Assembly (NCBI GenBank): GCA_944323365.1
Contig: CALUSG010000045.1
Coordinates: 1 to 64,000, forward strand
Source of the DNA: Candidatus Gastranaerophilales bacterium
Lineage (GTDB): Bacteria > Cyanobacteriota > Vampirovibrionia > Gastranaerophilales > Gastranaerophilaceae
Direction of reading: 5' to 3'
Length of the DNA: 64,000 bases
The translations under genes were made by a program, and so were the position numbers. The notes under the pieces were generated by a model. It did no database searches. It was not told the origin of the DNA and saw nothing but the letters and a program-made list of their open reading frames with translations. Shown here piece after piece: positions 9,515 through 17,585 of this stretch. Position 1 is the first letter of the stretch. Every line of letters begins with the position of its first letter.

Positions 9515-11070
9515 TTGTCCTCTATTTTAGATATTATATCTTCAAGTTCATTTAGTGCGTATTTGCCATTGTTTAATTCGGTATTGTATTTTAGACTTAC
9601 ATAGTATTCGTAAATACTTTTTCTTAAAATATTTTTGAAAAGTTCTTGTTTAAGCTCATCGTCAAAGTTTAAATTATACAGCAGTTCAGCATCTTCTTTG
9701 TTATTTTCGGATAACTTTAAAAACGCACACATAAGTAATCTTTTTGACCATATTTTTTCTTCTTCGGGATAAAATACTTTTTTAACATTTGAGATAACTA
9801 AATCTTCAAAATCAGTTGTTTTAGTATTTATGAGTTCTTCAAATTCATCGCTGTAATTTGCATCCAAAAACCATTTGTCCATGAAGTCCATTTGAAAAAT
9901 TTTATCTAAATCTTTGCCGGACAACTTTTTCCGTTTGCATTTTTCGGTGAGTGTATCAATTAAGTTGTGGCTTTTTATATCAGAAAGAAGGTTTTTCCAG
10001 CAGATATATTCATATGGCAAAAGCCAGTGATTTTGTTTTGATAATTTTTCTGCGTATTCCAAAATACTTTTTAAATCTTCGGGTGCAATATAAATTTCTT
10101 TTTCATACTTATAAAATCTTTCGATAATTTTATCGCATTCAAATATTGAAATTTCATTAAACCCAAAACAATCTTTTACCCCGTGATAGTCATCTATTAC
10201 TATGGCAACAAATCTAATTTTATTATCGTTTGTTTTTCTCGTAAAAATTAAAGCTTGATTTCCATGACCGTCAGGGTATGTTATACAAAATTTATAGGGG
10301 GCCGATTCTGAAAGAATTTTTTTGTAAAATTCTTCGGTATTGTCTTCCCTGACACCTGCTATTTTTAGTGTAGAAATACTTTTTTTAACTTGCGGTAAAA
10401 TTTTTTCACTAACAAATTCTAATGAATTATTTAAAGCGTGATAAGCAAGTTGAGATTTAGAATTAGCCAGCATCTTTAAGGCAGTAATGCCGCTGTCGCT
10501 TTCAGGGTCATATAAAAATACCGGTATAAGTATATTTGCTAGAGCATCTGCTGTATAATCCTCGGCCAAAGAGCTAATTAAAGTTATTTTATCGTTAGTG
10601 CTTAATGAATTTAAAAAATCAAGAAAATCTATCTGAACTTCCGGGTTTACCAGTGCATTATTTAATAATTTTTTTGTATCTGCATCAATTATTTCTTCAT
10701 TTAACAGCTCATCACCGGTATCAAGTTCCCAGTTTGAATCAAGTCCTCTTAAAAAATTAACAGCCGCAATTTTAACGTTATCTGATACTACCGGATTCTT
10801 TAAAAGTTCCCAAAGTTTTTTGCTTAATTCTTCTTTATCAGTGTATCTTTCTAAAAGAAAACATAAAACCGTGTTGTCATCTGTTTTTAAATTATAAAAT
10901 TCCTTAAATAAAATTTTGGAAATAGTCTTTTTATCAGGCTGAGCATCTAAAAGTTCTATCACATCAAGATAATTTGCAGCTTCGTTTACATCTTTGAGCT
11001 TAGAAATAAGATTGATAATTTCTGCCTTTATTTCAAAAGGATTAAGCTGTCGGAAATTTTTATTAGGCAT
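9496..11070 (-). CDS. Large helical protein of unknown function (HEAT-like)
   Basis: The 524-aa protein is a series of helices rich in Leu, Glu and Lys. The spacing suggests HEAT/ARM-like repeats over about residues 10-260 (NVKIAAVNFLRGLDSN, DPESDSGITALKMLANSKSQ). A central block near residues 265-320 contains FVAIVIDDYHGVKDCFGF, a tight motif that may mark a distinct domain. No known catalytic motif was recognised. I chose ATG 11070 over an upstream GTG or ATG because it shares TAATG with the stop of the zinc-finger gene. It overlaps ruvX by 19 bp. Confidence 0.82.
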   Translation of the reverse strand: MPNKNFRQLNPFEIKAEIINLISKLKDVNEAANYLDVIELLDAQPDKKTISKILFKEFYNLKTDDNTVLCFLLERYTDKEELSKKLWELLKNPVVSDNVKIAAVNFLRGLDSNWELDTGDELLNEEIIDADTKKLLNNALVNPEVQIDFLDFLNSLSTNDKITLISSLAEDYTADALANILIPVFLYDPESDSGITALKMLANSKSQLAYHALNNSLEFVSEKILPQVKKSISTLKIAGVREDNTEEFYKKILSESAPYKFCITYPDGHGNQALIFTRKTNDNKIRFVAIVIDDYHGVKDCFGFNEISIFECDKIIERFYKYEKEIYIAPEDLKSILEYAEKLSKQNHWLLPYEYICWKNLLSDIKSHNLIDTLTEKCKRKKLSGKDLDKIFQMDFMDKWFLDANYSDEFEELINTKTTDFEDLVISNVKKVFYPEEEKIWSKRLLMCAFLKLSENNKEDAELLYNLNFDDELKQELFKNILRKSIYEYYVSLKYNTELNNGKYALNELEDIISKIEDKWICTK

Positions 11071-11315
11071 TATCTTTTCGCTTTCCCCCAAAACGCATCA
11101 AGAATTTGTTGTGCTTCAGCAGACGGCATTCTGTCGTTTAAAATTAAATACTGTACAGCAATCATTGCACATTCCGAACATATATTAACTCCCGGACCTT
11201 GTACCATTTTTAATACCTGTGTATTTGGTCTGTGACAAAAACTACAGTATACTAAATCATCCTTTTTTTCGTCTTCTTCGTGGTGTTTTGAACCTAATTT
11301 TACAACTTTAGCCAT
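11070..11315 (-). CDS. Stand-alone ClpX-type C4 zinc-finger protein
   Basis: The 81-aa protein consists mainly of a ClpX zinc-binding domain: CSFCHRPNTQVLKMVQGPGVNICSEC (two CxxC pairs, about residues 24-49), followed by a short helix and a basic tail. In ClpX this domain dimerises and recruits substrates and adaptors such as SspB. The AAA+ part is absent, and the gene ends in a clean stop coupled to the next gene (TAATG). AAGGAG lies before the ATG. It heads the run of minus-strand genes that also holds the ClpC-N-only protein, and a role as a Clp adaptor or competitor is inference. Confidence 0.9.
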   Translation of the reverse strand: MAKVVKLGSKHHEEDEKKDDLVYCSFCHRPNTQVLKMVQGPGVNICSECAMIAVQYLILNDRMPSAEAQQILDAFWGKAKR

Positions 11316-11420
11316 ATGTTCTCCTTTTGTTATAATTGTAACTTAAATTAATAAAATTTGCCATATTTTTATTTTTCACTTATAATTACTTTACAAGGTG
11401 ATGTTTTTTTGAGGGATAAA

Positions 11421-11987
11421 ATGAAAAAAGCTTTATTATTGCTAAGTATATTATTTGTATCAGTTATTTCAACTGCCTGTATTAATAATTTTGCTGTTCA
11501 AGAATTAAACGCTAAGGCAAAATTATATATGGAAGAAGGAGATTATAAAGCGGCTATTGAACGTTTAAAATCAAGTGTTGACCTTGATGGTACTATTTTT
11601 GAGTCACAATACAATTTGGCTGTTGCTTATACGCAGGACGAAGATTACGCAAATGCTATTGAGTCATTTAAAAAGGCTATATCAATTAATCCTGATATGC
11701 CGGATGTTTATTATTCTTTAGCTGTTGCTCAGGAAAATTTATCTGTTGATTTGCAAAGCGGCAGTGTTAGAATTGATGAAAACGGGGCATTTTTTACACC
11801 AAAAGTAGAAGATGACGAAGCATTAGAAGATAAATACGAGCCGAATGAGGCTGTTTTGAGCACGATTAACTCTTTAAAGCAAGATGCTCTAAAAAATTAT
11901 CAAGTATATTTGGAAAAAGCTCCTCAAGCTTCTGATAGTGAAGATGTTAAACAAAAAATTGAGGCATTGAAAGATAGTTTACAATGA
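11421..11987 (+). CDS. TPR-containing lipoprotein
   Basis: The ATG at 11421 is preceded by GAGGGA and gives MKKALLLLSILF..., a lipoprotein signal peptide with Cys20 in ISTAC as the lipid site. The mature part (about 168 aa) has TPR repeats (AKLYMEEGDYKAAIERLKSS; YNLAVAYTQDEDYANAIESFKKAI; YYSLAVAQENL) and an acidic C-terminal extension. It is probably a scaffold at the outer face of a membrane. The stop overlaps the lgt start (ATGA), so the lipoprotein and the enzyme that lipidates it are co-expressed. Confidence 0.85.
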   Translation: MKKALLLLSILFVSVISTACINNFAVQELNAKAKLYMEEGDYKAAIERLKSSVDLDGTIFESQYNLAVAYTQDEDYANAIESFKKAISINPDMPDVYYSLAVAQENLSVDLQSGSVRIDENGAFFTPKVEDDEALEDKYEPNEAVLSTINSLKQDALKNYQVYLEKAPQASDSEDVKQKIEALKDSLQ

Positions 11988-12769
11988 TAATCATGTCACC
12001 GGGTGATGTTGCATTTACTATTTTAAATTTTTCTGTCTTTTGGTATGGTATTATTCTTGCATTTGCAGTATTAGCCGGTGTTGTTTGTGCAGAGTTTCTC
12101 TCAAAAAAATTTTCAGATATCCCTAAAGATTTTTTTATTGATAATTCTCCTGTTGTAATTATTTTGGGAATTATAGGAGCAAGGCTTTATTATTGTCTTG
12201 TTAATTATAGTTATTATATTAATCATCCTGTTGAAATCTTTGATATAAGGCAGGGCGGGCTTTCTGTTCACGGAATGATTATTTTCGGAGTTATTACGGT
12301 TTATTTTTTAGCTAAAAAGTATAAACTTAATTTACTTAAACTTTTAGATATTTTGTCCTGTTCGGCCATTTTGGCTCAGGCAATAGGACGTTGGGGAAAT
12401 TTTTTCAATTCGGAGGCTTTTGGTTATCCGACCAATGCTGATTGGGGGGTATTTATTCCCGTTTCAAAAAGACCTGTAGAATTTTTGGCATATGATTATT
12501 TTCATCCAACATTTTTGTATGAATCGCTTTTGGATTTATTTATATTCTTTATACTATTGTTTATCCTTAGACGTCAGGCTAAAAAACAGGGCTATGTCTT
12601 TTTTAGCTATTTGGTTCTATATTCTGCCGCAAGAATTTTAGTTGAAAGTGTCAGAATTGACAGTGTTTTAAATGTTTTAGGAGTACCTATTGCTGTTTGG
12701 GTTTCCATTATTGCTATATTTATAGGCTTTTCAGGCATTTTATTGCTCAACAGGTTAGCTAGTTCTTAG
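11984..12769 (+). CDS. lgt: Prolipoprotein diacylglyceryl transferase
   Basis: Lgt transfers diacylglycerol from phosphatidylglycerol to the lipobox cysteine of prolipoproteins in the cytoplasmic membrane. The 261-aa protein has about seven hydrophobic helices, the WYGIILAFAVLAGV start, the essential RQGGLSVHG-like segment (residues about 84-92) and the Lgt signature IGRWGNFFNSEAFG (about 135-148). The C-terminal ESVRID loop is typical. It is translationally coupled by ATGA to the TPR lipoprotein. Confidence 0.96.
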   Translation: MIIMSPGDVAFTILNFSVFWYGIILAFAVLAGVVCAEFLSKKFSDIPKDFFIDNSPVVIILGIIGARLYYCLVNYSYYINHPVEIFDIRQGGLSVHGMIIFGVITVYFLAKKYKLNLLKLLDILSCSAILAQAIGRWGNFFNSEAFGYPTNADWGVFIPVSKRPVEFLAYDYFHPTFLYESLLDLFIFFILLFILRRQAKKQGYVFFSYLVLYSAARILVESVRIDSVLNVLGVPIAVWVSIIAIFIGFSGILLLNRLASS

Positions 12770-12782
12770 AAATAAGTACGAA

Positions 12783-12811
12783 TTGATTTTTTTACGTGTT
12801 TTTAAAATAAT
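12783..12811 (+). promoter_or_regulatory. Promoter for leaderless MFS transporter mRNA
   Basis: TTGATT (12783-12788), a 17-bp spacer and AATAAT (12806-12811) are followed by 6 bp and then ATG 12818. No Shine-Dalgarno is present. The geometry is the same as at cpaE, with the expected transcription start at the A of the ATG. Confidence 0.5.
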
Positions 12812-12817
12812 GTTGTT

Positions 12818-13987
12818 ATGACTAATAAATCCCAAAAATTACCTCAAATTTGGCTTGGCGGAGCACATTTTGTTAATGATATTTATACAGGTTTTTTAAA
12901 CCCTATTATGCCGTTTATTGCTGCTAAAATCGGTATTTCTATGGCCGTTGCAACTATAATTTTAAGTATGTCGCATATATTTTCTTCTCTTTTGCAGCCT
13001 ATATTTGGATTTTTTGCTGATCAAATTTATAAACGAGCTTTTATTTTTTGGGGCTTGTTGTTCACTTCTTGCTTTATACCGCTTGCACCGGCAAGCCCAA
13101 ATTTGTTTTGGATGATTGTTTTTATTATTTTAGGAAGTCTTGGTTCAAGTCTTTTCCATCCTCAAGCTCTTGGACTTGCTAATAAATTTTCGGGTGCAGA
13201 AACTTCAAAATTCTTAGGTATATTTATTGCGATGGGTACGCTTGGATATTCTGTCGGCCCTTTGATGAGTGCTTTCGTAACGCAATTTTTCGGTTTGGAT
13301 AAAATGCCGATACTTTCTATTATTGGTATAGTTTGGGCTTGTTTAATGTTTAAATTCGTTCCAAAAATGTCGAATCATATTATTGGAAAACATTCGTTTA
13401 AATTGAATACTGCTTTCAAACAAATTTTATCTAATAGAAAGTTGAATATTTTGAATATTATTTCAATGTTGAAATCTTTAATTTCGACTTCTTGTTTTAT
13501 TTTATTGCCATTTTTGTGGAAAAATATGGGATATTCACCATTCTTTATCGGCTTTGCATTATTTGTTTTTATCTTTGTAGGTGGAATTGGCTCCCTATTA
13601 AGCAATAGATTTGAAAAACTTGTTGGTACTAAAAATGTATTTTATTTTTCAATGATTTCAACATTGCCTTTGATGTTTTTGTTTGTTACTACATATAAGA
13701 GTTTCCCGTTATTCTCTTTTGCTGTTTATTTTGTTATGGGATTTGTAACTATGCTTGCTGTACCTGTAACTATGAATATGGCACAAAGTATCATGCCTGA
13801 ATATAAAAGTATTATCGGCGGCTTTATTAACGGTTTTTCATGGGGAATTGTTGCTCTTATTATGTCTTTAAATGGTTTTGTAGCCCAAACTTTTGGCATT
13901 ACAAAAGTACTGTTAGGTGTAGCTTTTATCCCTGCGGTTTTTTCTGTTTTTGTTAAATATTTATTTGATGACGTTGCACGTTCTTAA
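12818..13987 (+). CDS. MFS exporter of the fosmidomycin-resistance (Fsr) type
   Basis: The 389-aa protein has about 12 membrane helices. The N-terminus LGGAHFVNDIYTGFLNPIMPFI matches the Fsr/MFS subfamily (HxxxDxxxGxxxxxxP pattern). The loop motifs PIFGFFADQ and LGSSLFHPQALGLANKFSG are also typical. Substrates in the family are fosmidomycin and other small compounds, but the substrate here is unknown. It starts at ATG 12818 without a Shine-Dalgarno. Confidence 0.85.
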   Translation: MTNKSQKLPQIWLGGAHFVNDIYTGFLNPIMPFIAAKIGISMAVATIILSMSHIFSSLLQPIFGFFADQIYKRAFIFWGLLFTSCFIPLAPASPNLFWMIVFIILGSLGSSLFHPQALGLANKFSGAETSKFLGIFIAMGTLGYSVGPLMSAFVTQFFGLDKMPILSIIGIVWACLMFKFVPKMSNHIIGKHSFKLNTAFKQILSNRKLNILNIISMLKSLISTSCFILLPFLWKNMGYSPFFIGFALFVFIFVGGIGSLLSNRFEKLVGTKNVFYFSMISTLPLMFLFVTTYKSFPLFSFAVYFVMGFVTMLAVPVTMNMAQSIMPEYKSIIGGFINGFSWGIVALIMSLNGFVAQTFGITKVLLGVAFIPAVFSVFVKYLFDDVARS

Positions 13988-14170
13988 ATTCTTTTTTCTT
14001 CGTTTTATTCTGCTTATTTTCGGATTTTTCTTGCAATTGTTTCATCGTTATATTCTGTTTTGGCGTGTATAATTTTCCTATTCTTGATACCAGCATTTCT
14101 TAACCCCTATTTTTTTGTATCATCTTTTTTCTTATTTGTAAAAATTGTTAACTTTTGTTACAGTTTTTAT
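13988..14170 (+). other. Non-coding gap after the MFS gene
   Basis: This AT-rich stretch has no credible open frame, no tRNA-like fold and no strong terminator. The 325-bp gap continues to 14312, but the part from 14171 on carries promoter, transcript and terminator signals described separately. Confidence 0.6.
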
Positions 14171-14199
14171 TTGACTTGAAATTCAATCATTAGTATATA
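14171..14199 (+). promoter_or_regulatory. Promoter of a candidate small RNA
   Basis: TTGACT (14171-14176), a 17-bp spacer and TATATA (14194-14199) form a near-consensus sigma-70 promoter in a region with no ORF. The transcription start would be near 14206. Confidence 0.5.
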
Positions 14200-14205
14200 C
14201 TTTAT

Positions 14206-14314
14206 ATATATACGAGTATATTAAGAGAGAGAATTCCGTTTAAGTAAAAGAGAGAAAAATTCCTATTCCTATTTCCTAGAAAAGATTTAAGCCCCAAAAA
14301 GGGGCTTTTTTTTT
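14206..14314 (+). ncRNA. Candidate small RNA, about 105 nt
   Basis: A near-consensus promoter and a strong intrinsic terminator bracket about 105 nt with no ATG and no plausible small ORF. The body has a purine-rich half (two GAGAGA stretches) and a CU-rich half in which TTCCTA recurs three times. TCCT is complementary to Shine-Dalgarno AGGA, so a base-pairing regulator is possible. It does not match 6S, 4.5S or tmRNA that I recognise. It could instead be a long 3' leader ending with a terminator that protects pyk. Confidence 0.4.
14290..14314 (+). terminator. Intrinsic terminator of the candidate small RNA
   Basis: AAGCCCC (14290-14296), a five-A loop and GGGGCTT (14302-14308) run into eight T on the plus strand. 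The minus strand has no matching T run, so it acts on plus-strand transcription. Confidence 0.85.
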
Positions 14315-15749
14315 AAGAATTTTCGTTAATAGTATGAATTTTGATAAAGTTTGTTCCGCCGACCAAAACATTTGGTACAGAGCCGGTAATTATGACTGTA
14401 TCTTTTGATTTAAGTCCTAATTTTTTAGTTAAAAAGCGGTCAACTTTATCAAGAGAGCTTCTGTCAATTTTTCTTTCAAATTTGAAATTAACAGGGAATA
14501 CAGCTCTATAAATTTTGATAGCTCTACAGATATCCAAATCAGGACAGCATGCCAAAATAGGAACAGAAGGTTTGCTGCCGGATAAAAATACTGGAGTAAA
14601 GCCGCTTCCAGTCAGAGCAACAATGGCTTTGATGTTAGGTACTTTTCTTATCATGTCGGAAATTGCCATACCAATAGCCATAGCTTGCGTATTGTTTTCG
14701 TTAATCATTTTTTGCGGGAAGCAATTTTTGTGTAAAAATTGGCTGTTTTCAGTGTTATCGGCAATTAATCTCATCATTTTAACTGCCTCAACCGGATATT
14801 TTCCTGCTGCTGTTTCTCCTGAAAGCATAATGGCATCCGTTCCGTCGAGTATTGCATTGGCAACGTCTGAAGCTTCAGCACGGGTTGGTATAGGATTTTC
14901 TATCATGCTTTCAAGCATTTGAGTCGCTACAATTACTGCTTTGCGTTTATTATTTGCTTTTTTAATAATAGTTTTTTGCACTATTGGAACTTTTTCTGTT
15001 GAAATTTCAATTCCTAAATCTCCACGGGCAACCATTATTCCGTCTGACAATTCAATTATTTTGTCTATATTATATACGGCTTGAGGCTTTTCTATTTTTG
15101 AAATAATTTTTATATTACTGTTTTTGTCATGGAGTATTTGTCGTAATTGTGCAACATCATCAGGAGTTCGTACAAATGATAAGCCAATGTAATCTATATC
15201 GTTTTTAACAGCAAAGTCAATAAAAATCTTATCTCTTTCTGTTAAAACATTTATACTTCCGGTAGAACCCGGAATATTTATTCCTTTACGTTGTTTTAAT
15301 AGTCCTTCAGTTAAAACTTTTGCACTTATAATGTCACCATTGACTTCAGTAACTTCAAGTTGAATTTTGCCATCATCAATGAGAATTTTTTCTCCTTTAG
15401 AAACATCTCTAGCAATGCCTTCATAGTCAACAGGTATTATGTTGTTTTCATATTTATCCTGATGTCTAAATTTTAAAATTTCACCTTTTTGAATTTCAAT
15501 AGGATTTTCTAAGTTACCTATTCTGATTTTTGGGCCTTGTAAATCAAGTAATACAGGTATTAAAGTTTTTTCTTCTTTTTCTATTTGTCTTATTATGTCT
15601 AAAGTTTTTTGGTGAACTTCCGGAGTTTCATGCGATGAATTTATTCTAAAAATTGTTACTCCGGCATCGTGTAATTCTTTAATTTTTTCTTTTGTGTTGC
15701 TTGCTGGCCCAAGAGTTGCAACTATTTTAGTCATAGTATAATTATCCAT
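14313..15749 (-). CDS. pyk: Pyruvate kinase
   Basis: Pyruvate kinase makes pyruvate and ATP from phosphoenolpyruvate and ADP, the last step of glycolysis. Visible are KIVATLGPAS and FRINSSHETPE at the N-terminus, the B domain (about 75-165), SFVRTPDD, the signature IKIISKIEKPQAVYNIDKII (catalytic Lys) and GIMVARGDLGIEI, and a C-terminal domain ending near VNKVDRF-like text. The 478 aa are normal for a form without the extra C-terminal domain. I chose ATG 15749, preceded by GGGAGAG, over the TTG at 15761. Confidence 0.96.
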   Translation of the reverse strand: MDNYTMTKIVATLGPASNTKEKIKELHDAGVTIFRINSSHETPEVHQKTLDIIRQIEKEEKTLIPVLLDLQGPKIRIGNLENPIEIQKGEILKFRHQDKYENNIIPVDYEGIARDVSKGEKILIDDGKIQLEVTEVNGDIISAKVLTEGLLKQRKGINIPGSTGSINVLTERDKIFIDFAVKNDIDYIGLSFVRTPDDVAQLRQILHDKNSNIKIISKIEKPQAVYNIDKIIELSDGIMVARGDLGIEISTEKVPIVQKTIIKKANNKRKAVIVATQMLESMIENPIPTRAEASDVANAILDGTDAIMLSGETAAGKYPVEAVKMMRLIADNTENSQFLHKNCFPQKMINENNTQAMAIGMAISDMIRKVPNIKAIVALTGSGFTPVFLSGSKPSVPILACCPDLDICRAIKIYRAVFPVNFKFERKIDRSSLDKVDRFLTKKLGLKSKDTVIITGSVPNVLVGGTNFIKIHTINENS

Positions 15750-15764
15750 AATCTCTCCCAATAC

Positions 15765-15793
15765 TTTACAAATTTTCCTAAATAAGTTATACT
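15765..15793 (+). promoter_or_regulatory. Promoter of the SLH-domain gene
   Basis: TTTACA (15765-15770), a 17-bp spacer and TATACT (15788-15793) give a near-consensus promoter. The leader of about 38 nt ends with AAGGA (15826-15830) 7 bp before ATG 15838. Confidence 0.65.
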
Positions 15794-15837
15794 ATAAAAA
15801 AAATTGTTTTACCAGTAGTAAGAAAAAGGAAGTGAAC

Positions 15838-17121
15838 ATGAAAAAATTTTTAGCTGGATTGATGGTCATTAGTTTGATGGCTTGGAATGCTGCTCCGGTG
15901 CTTGCTGCCAGTACTAAAATTATGGACGTAAGTAAAGATTATTGGGCAAGTGCTGAAATCGCTGATGTCGTATCAAATAATATTATGACTATCGATGCTT
16001 CCGGTAATTTTTATCCGGAAGATGGAATGGAAAGAGTTGAGTTTGTTTCTGCTTTATTAAAAGTTTTAGCAAATGACAACTTGAAAGTTACTATCGGAAA
16101 TAAATTTTCTGATCTTAAATCAACAGACGCATTCTATTCTGATGTATTGCGTTCTGATCAGTTAGGTTTGGTATATGGTTATCCTGACAAAACCTTTAAA
16201 CCTCATCAAATTATGTTAAGAGATGAAGCTCAATCTGTTATCAGTCATATTACAAAAGACATGGTTGCTGACTATTCTGTATTGAATTATTTTACTGATT
16301 CTAATTTAATTCCATCTTGGGCTAAATTAGTTTATGCAAAATCTCTTGCTTATGGTATTTATGTAAATTACCCTAACGCAAAAGAATTAAGACCGTTGGA
16401 TGATTTAACAAGAGCTGAAGCAGCTGTTCTTCTTGCTAGATTAAGAGATAAAATCGGTTTGGTTAAAGAAGAATATGTTGGCCCTGATTTAGAAAAAGTT
16501 CTTGCGATTGAACATTTAAATGTTAAGAAAAATGCTCCAAACGATACCGTTAAAATTACTAACAAAAGAAACATTATTGTAAGCGGTAACGTTCTTGAAG
16601 TTGCTTTTTCTGATAAATTTAAATCTGAAGCAGCAAAATCAGGTGACATAGTTAAATTTGTTAACCCGCAGGATATTTGTACTGAAGAAGGTACTTTATT
16701 AATCCCTGCAAATTCTGTATTTTCAGGTAAAGTATTAAGTATTCAAGATCCAAAATGGTTCAACAAAAATGCTCGTGCATATATTCAATTAACAGAAATT
16801 TGTACACCTGACGGTAAGACAATTGATTTGAACGCAAAACCATTCTATAAAGATTACGCTTTAAAAGAAGGTCCTTGGATGACAGCAGGTAAAGTTGCTT
16901 TATATACTGTTGGTTTAGGTGCTGTTGGTACAGGTGCCGGTGTTGGTTTTGCATTTATACCTAATCCTGCTGAAATTGGAACCGGTATTGCTATCGGTAC
17001 TCCTATTGGTGCTGGTGTTGGTTTGATTTTAGGACTTGTAACTCCAGGTCTTAAATATCACGCAAAAGCTGGAGAACAAATTTATGTTATTCTTTGCGAA
17101 GATGCTAGTATAACAAAATAA
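15838..17121 (+). CDS. SLH-domain surface protein
   Basis: The protein has a signal peptide (MKKFLAGLMVISLMAWN... cleaved near VLAAS) and S-layer homology repeats over about residues 30-205 (VSKDYWASAEIADVVSNNIM; FSDLKSTDAFYSDVLRS; LIPSWAKLVYAKSLAYGI; PLDDLTRAEAAVLLAR). A beta-rich region follows, which includes an AT-less pore-like segment of Gly/Ala/Val (about 350-405), probably a hydrophobic hairpin. SLH domains bind pyruvylated cell-wall polysaccharide or link the outer membrane to the wall in relatives. ATG 15838 with AAGGA is preferred over the GTG at 15832. Strong promoter and terminator suggest high, monocistronic expression. Confidence 0.88.
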   Translation: MKKFLAGLMVISLMAWNAAPVLAASTKIMDVSKDYWASAEIADVVSNNIMTIDASGNFYPEDGMERVEFVSALLKVLANDNLKVTIGNKFSDLKSTDAFYSDVLRSDQLGLVYGYPDKTFKPHQIMLRDEAQSVISHITKDMVADYSVLNYFTDSNLIPSWAKLVYAKSLAYGIYVNYPNAKELRPLDDLTRAEAAVLLARLRDKIGLVKEEYVGPDLEKVLAIEHLNVKKNAPNDTVKITNKRNIIVSGNVLEVAFSDKFKSEAAKSGDIVKFVNPQDICTEEGTLLIPANSVFSGKVLSIQDPKWFNKNARAYIQLTEICTPDGKTIDLNAKPFYKDYALKEGPWMTAGKVALYTVGLGAVGTGAGVGFAFIPNPAEIGTGIAIGTPIGAGVGLILGLVTPGLKYHAKAGEQIYVILCEDASITK

Positions 17122-17140
17122 AGTTTGTTATATTATTTTG

Positions 17141-17170
17141 AAAGCGGACTTAATAAGTCCGCTTTTTTTA
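17141..17170 (+). terminator. Intrinsic terminator of the SLH gene
   Basis: The 10-bp stem AAAGCGGACT (17141-17150) and AGTCCGCTTT (17156-17165) is followed by a T run, 20 bp after the stop codon. Confidence 0.9.
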
Positions 17171-17259
17171 TTAAACTTTTTATCAGCTCCATTCGGGTAG
17201 AATGTATTGCCTATTTTAATGTAGTTTTTTGGGATAAGCAGTTTTACAATAGTTATGTA

Positions 17260-17275
17260 GCTAACATCAGTTAGC
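17260..17275 (+). promoter_or_regulatory. Small hairpin before a Shine-Dalgarno site
   Basis: GCTAAC (17260-17265), ATCA and GTTAGC (17270-17275) form a 6-bp hairpin that ends about 3 bp before AAGGAG of the Cys-rich peptide gene. It might shield or protect the 5' leader. TACAAT at 17245-17250 is a possible -10 box. Confidence 0.35.
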
Positions 17276-17290
17276 AGTAAGGAGACTAAT

Positions 17291-17551
17291 ATGAAAAAAA
17301 CTATTTCCTCATTGGCATTATTTGCTTTTTTCTTATTACCCGCACAAGGTGCATTTGCCTGGACATATGACGGGCTTGGCAGTTTGAACCCTTTTACCGG
17401 GTTTAGAAACTGTAATAAGTGTGAAAAAGTAAAACCGCAAAAATGTCACAAATCTGATTGTTGTGAAAAGGTGAAAATTATTCCACGTTGTAACGAATGC
17501 ACTAAGGCTTTCAATACCGAAGAAACATGTCCTTGTCAAAGAGTGCGGTAA
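17291..17551 (+). CDS. Small secreted cysteine-rich protein
   Basis: The 86-aa protein has a clear signal peptide (MKKTISSLALFAFFLLPAQG, predicted cut after AFA) and a mature part of about 62 residues. The mature part has nine cysteines, including CNKC, CNEC, CPC and a CC pair, mixed with many lysines. It may bind metal or be disulfide-linked at the cell surface, but the family is not recognised. AAGGAG lies 7 bp before the ATG, and the gene has its own terminator, so it is a real single-gene unit. Its position after the SLH gene suggests an envelope role, which is weak inference. Confidence 0.75.
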   Translation: MKKTISSLALFAFFLLPAQGAFAWTYDGLGSLNPFTGFRNCNKCEKVKPQKCHKSDCCEKVKIIPRCNECTKAFNTEETCPCQRVR

Positions 17552-17555
17552 AACT

Positions 17556-17585
17556 AATGGGTACATTTTTTGTACCCATTTTTAA
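17556..17585 (+). terminator. Intrinsic terminator of the Cys-rich peptide gene
   Basis: AATGGGTACA (17556-17565), a five-T loop and TGTACCCATT (17571-17580) form a 10-bp stem followed by TTTT. It lies between convergent genes and extends up to the end of the uridine-kinase-like gene. Confidence 0.85.
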
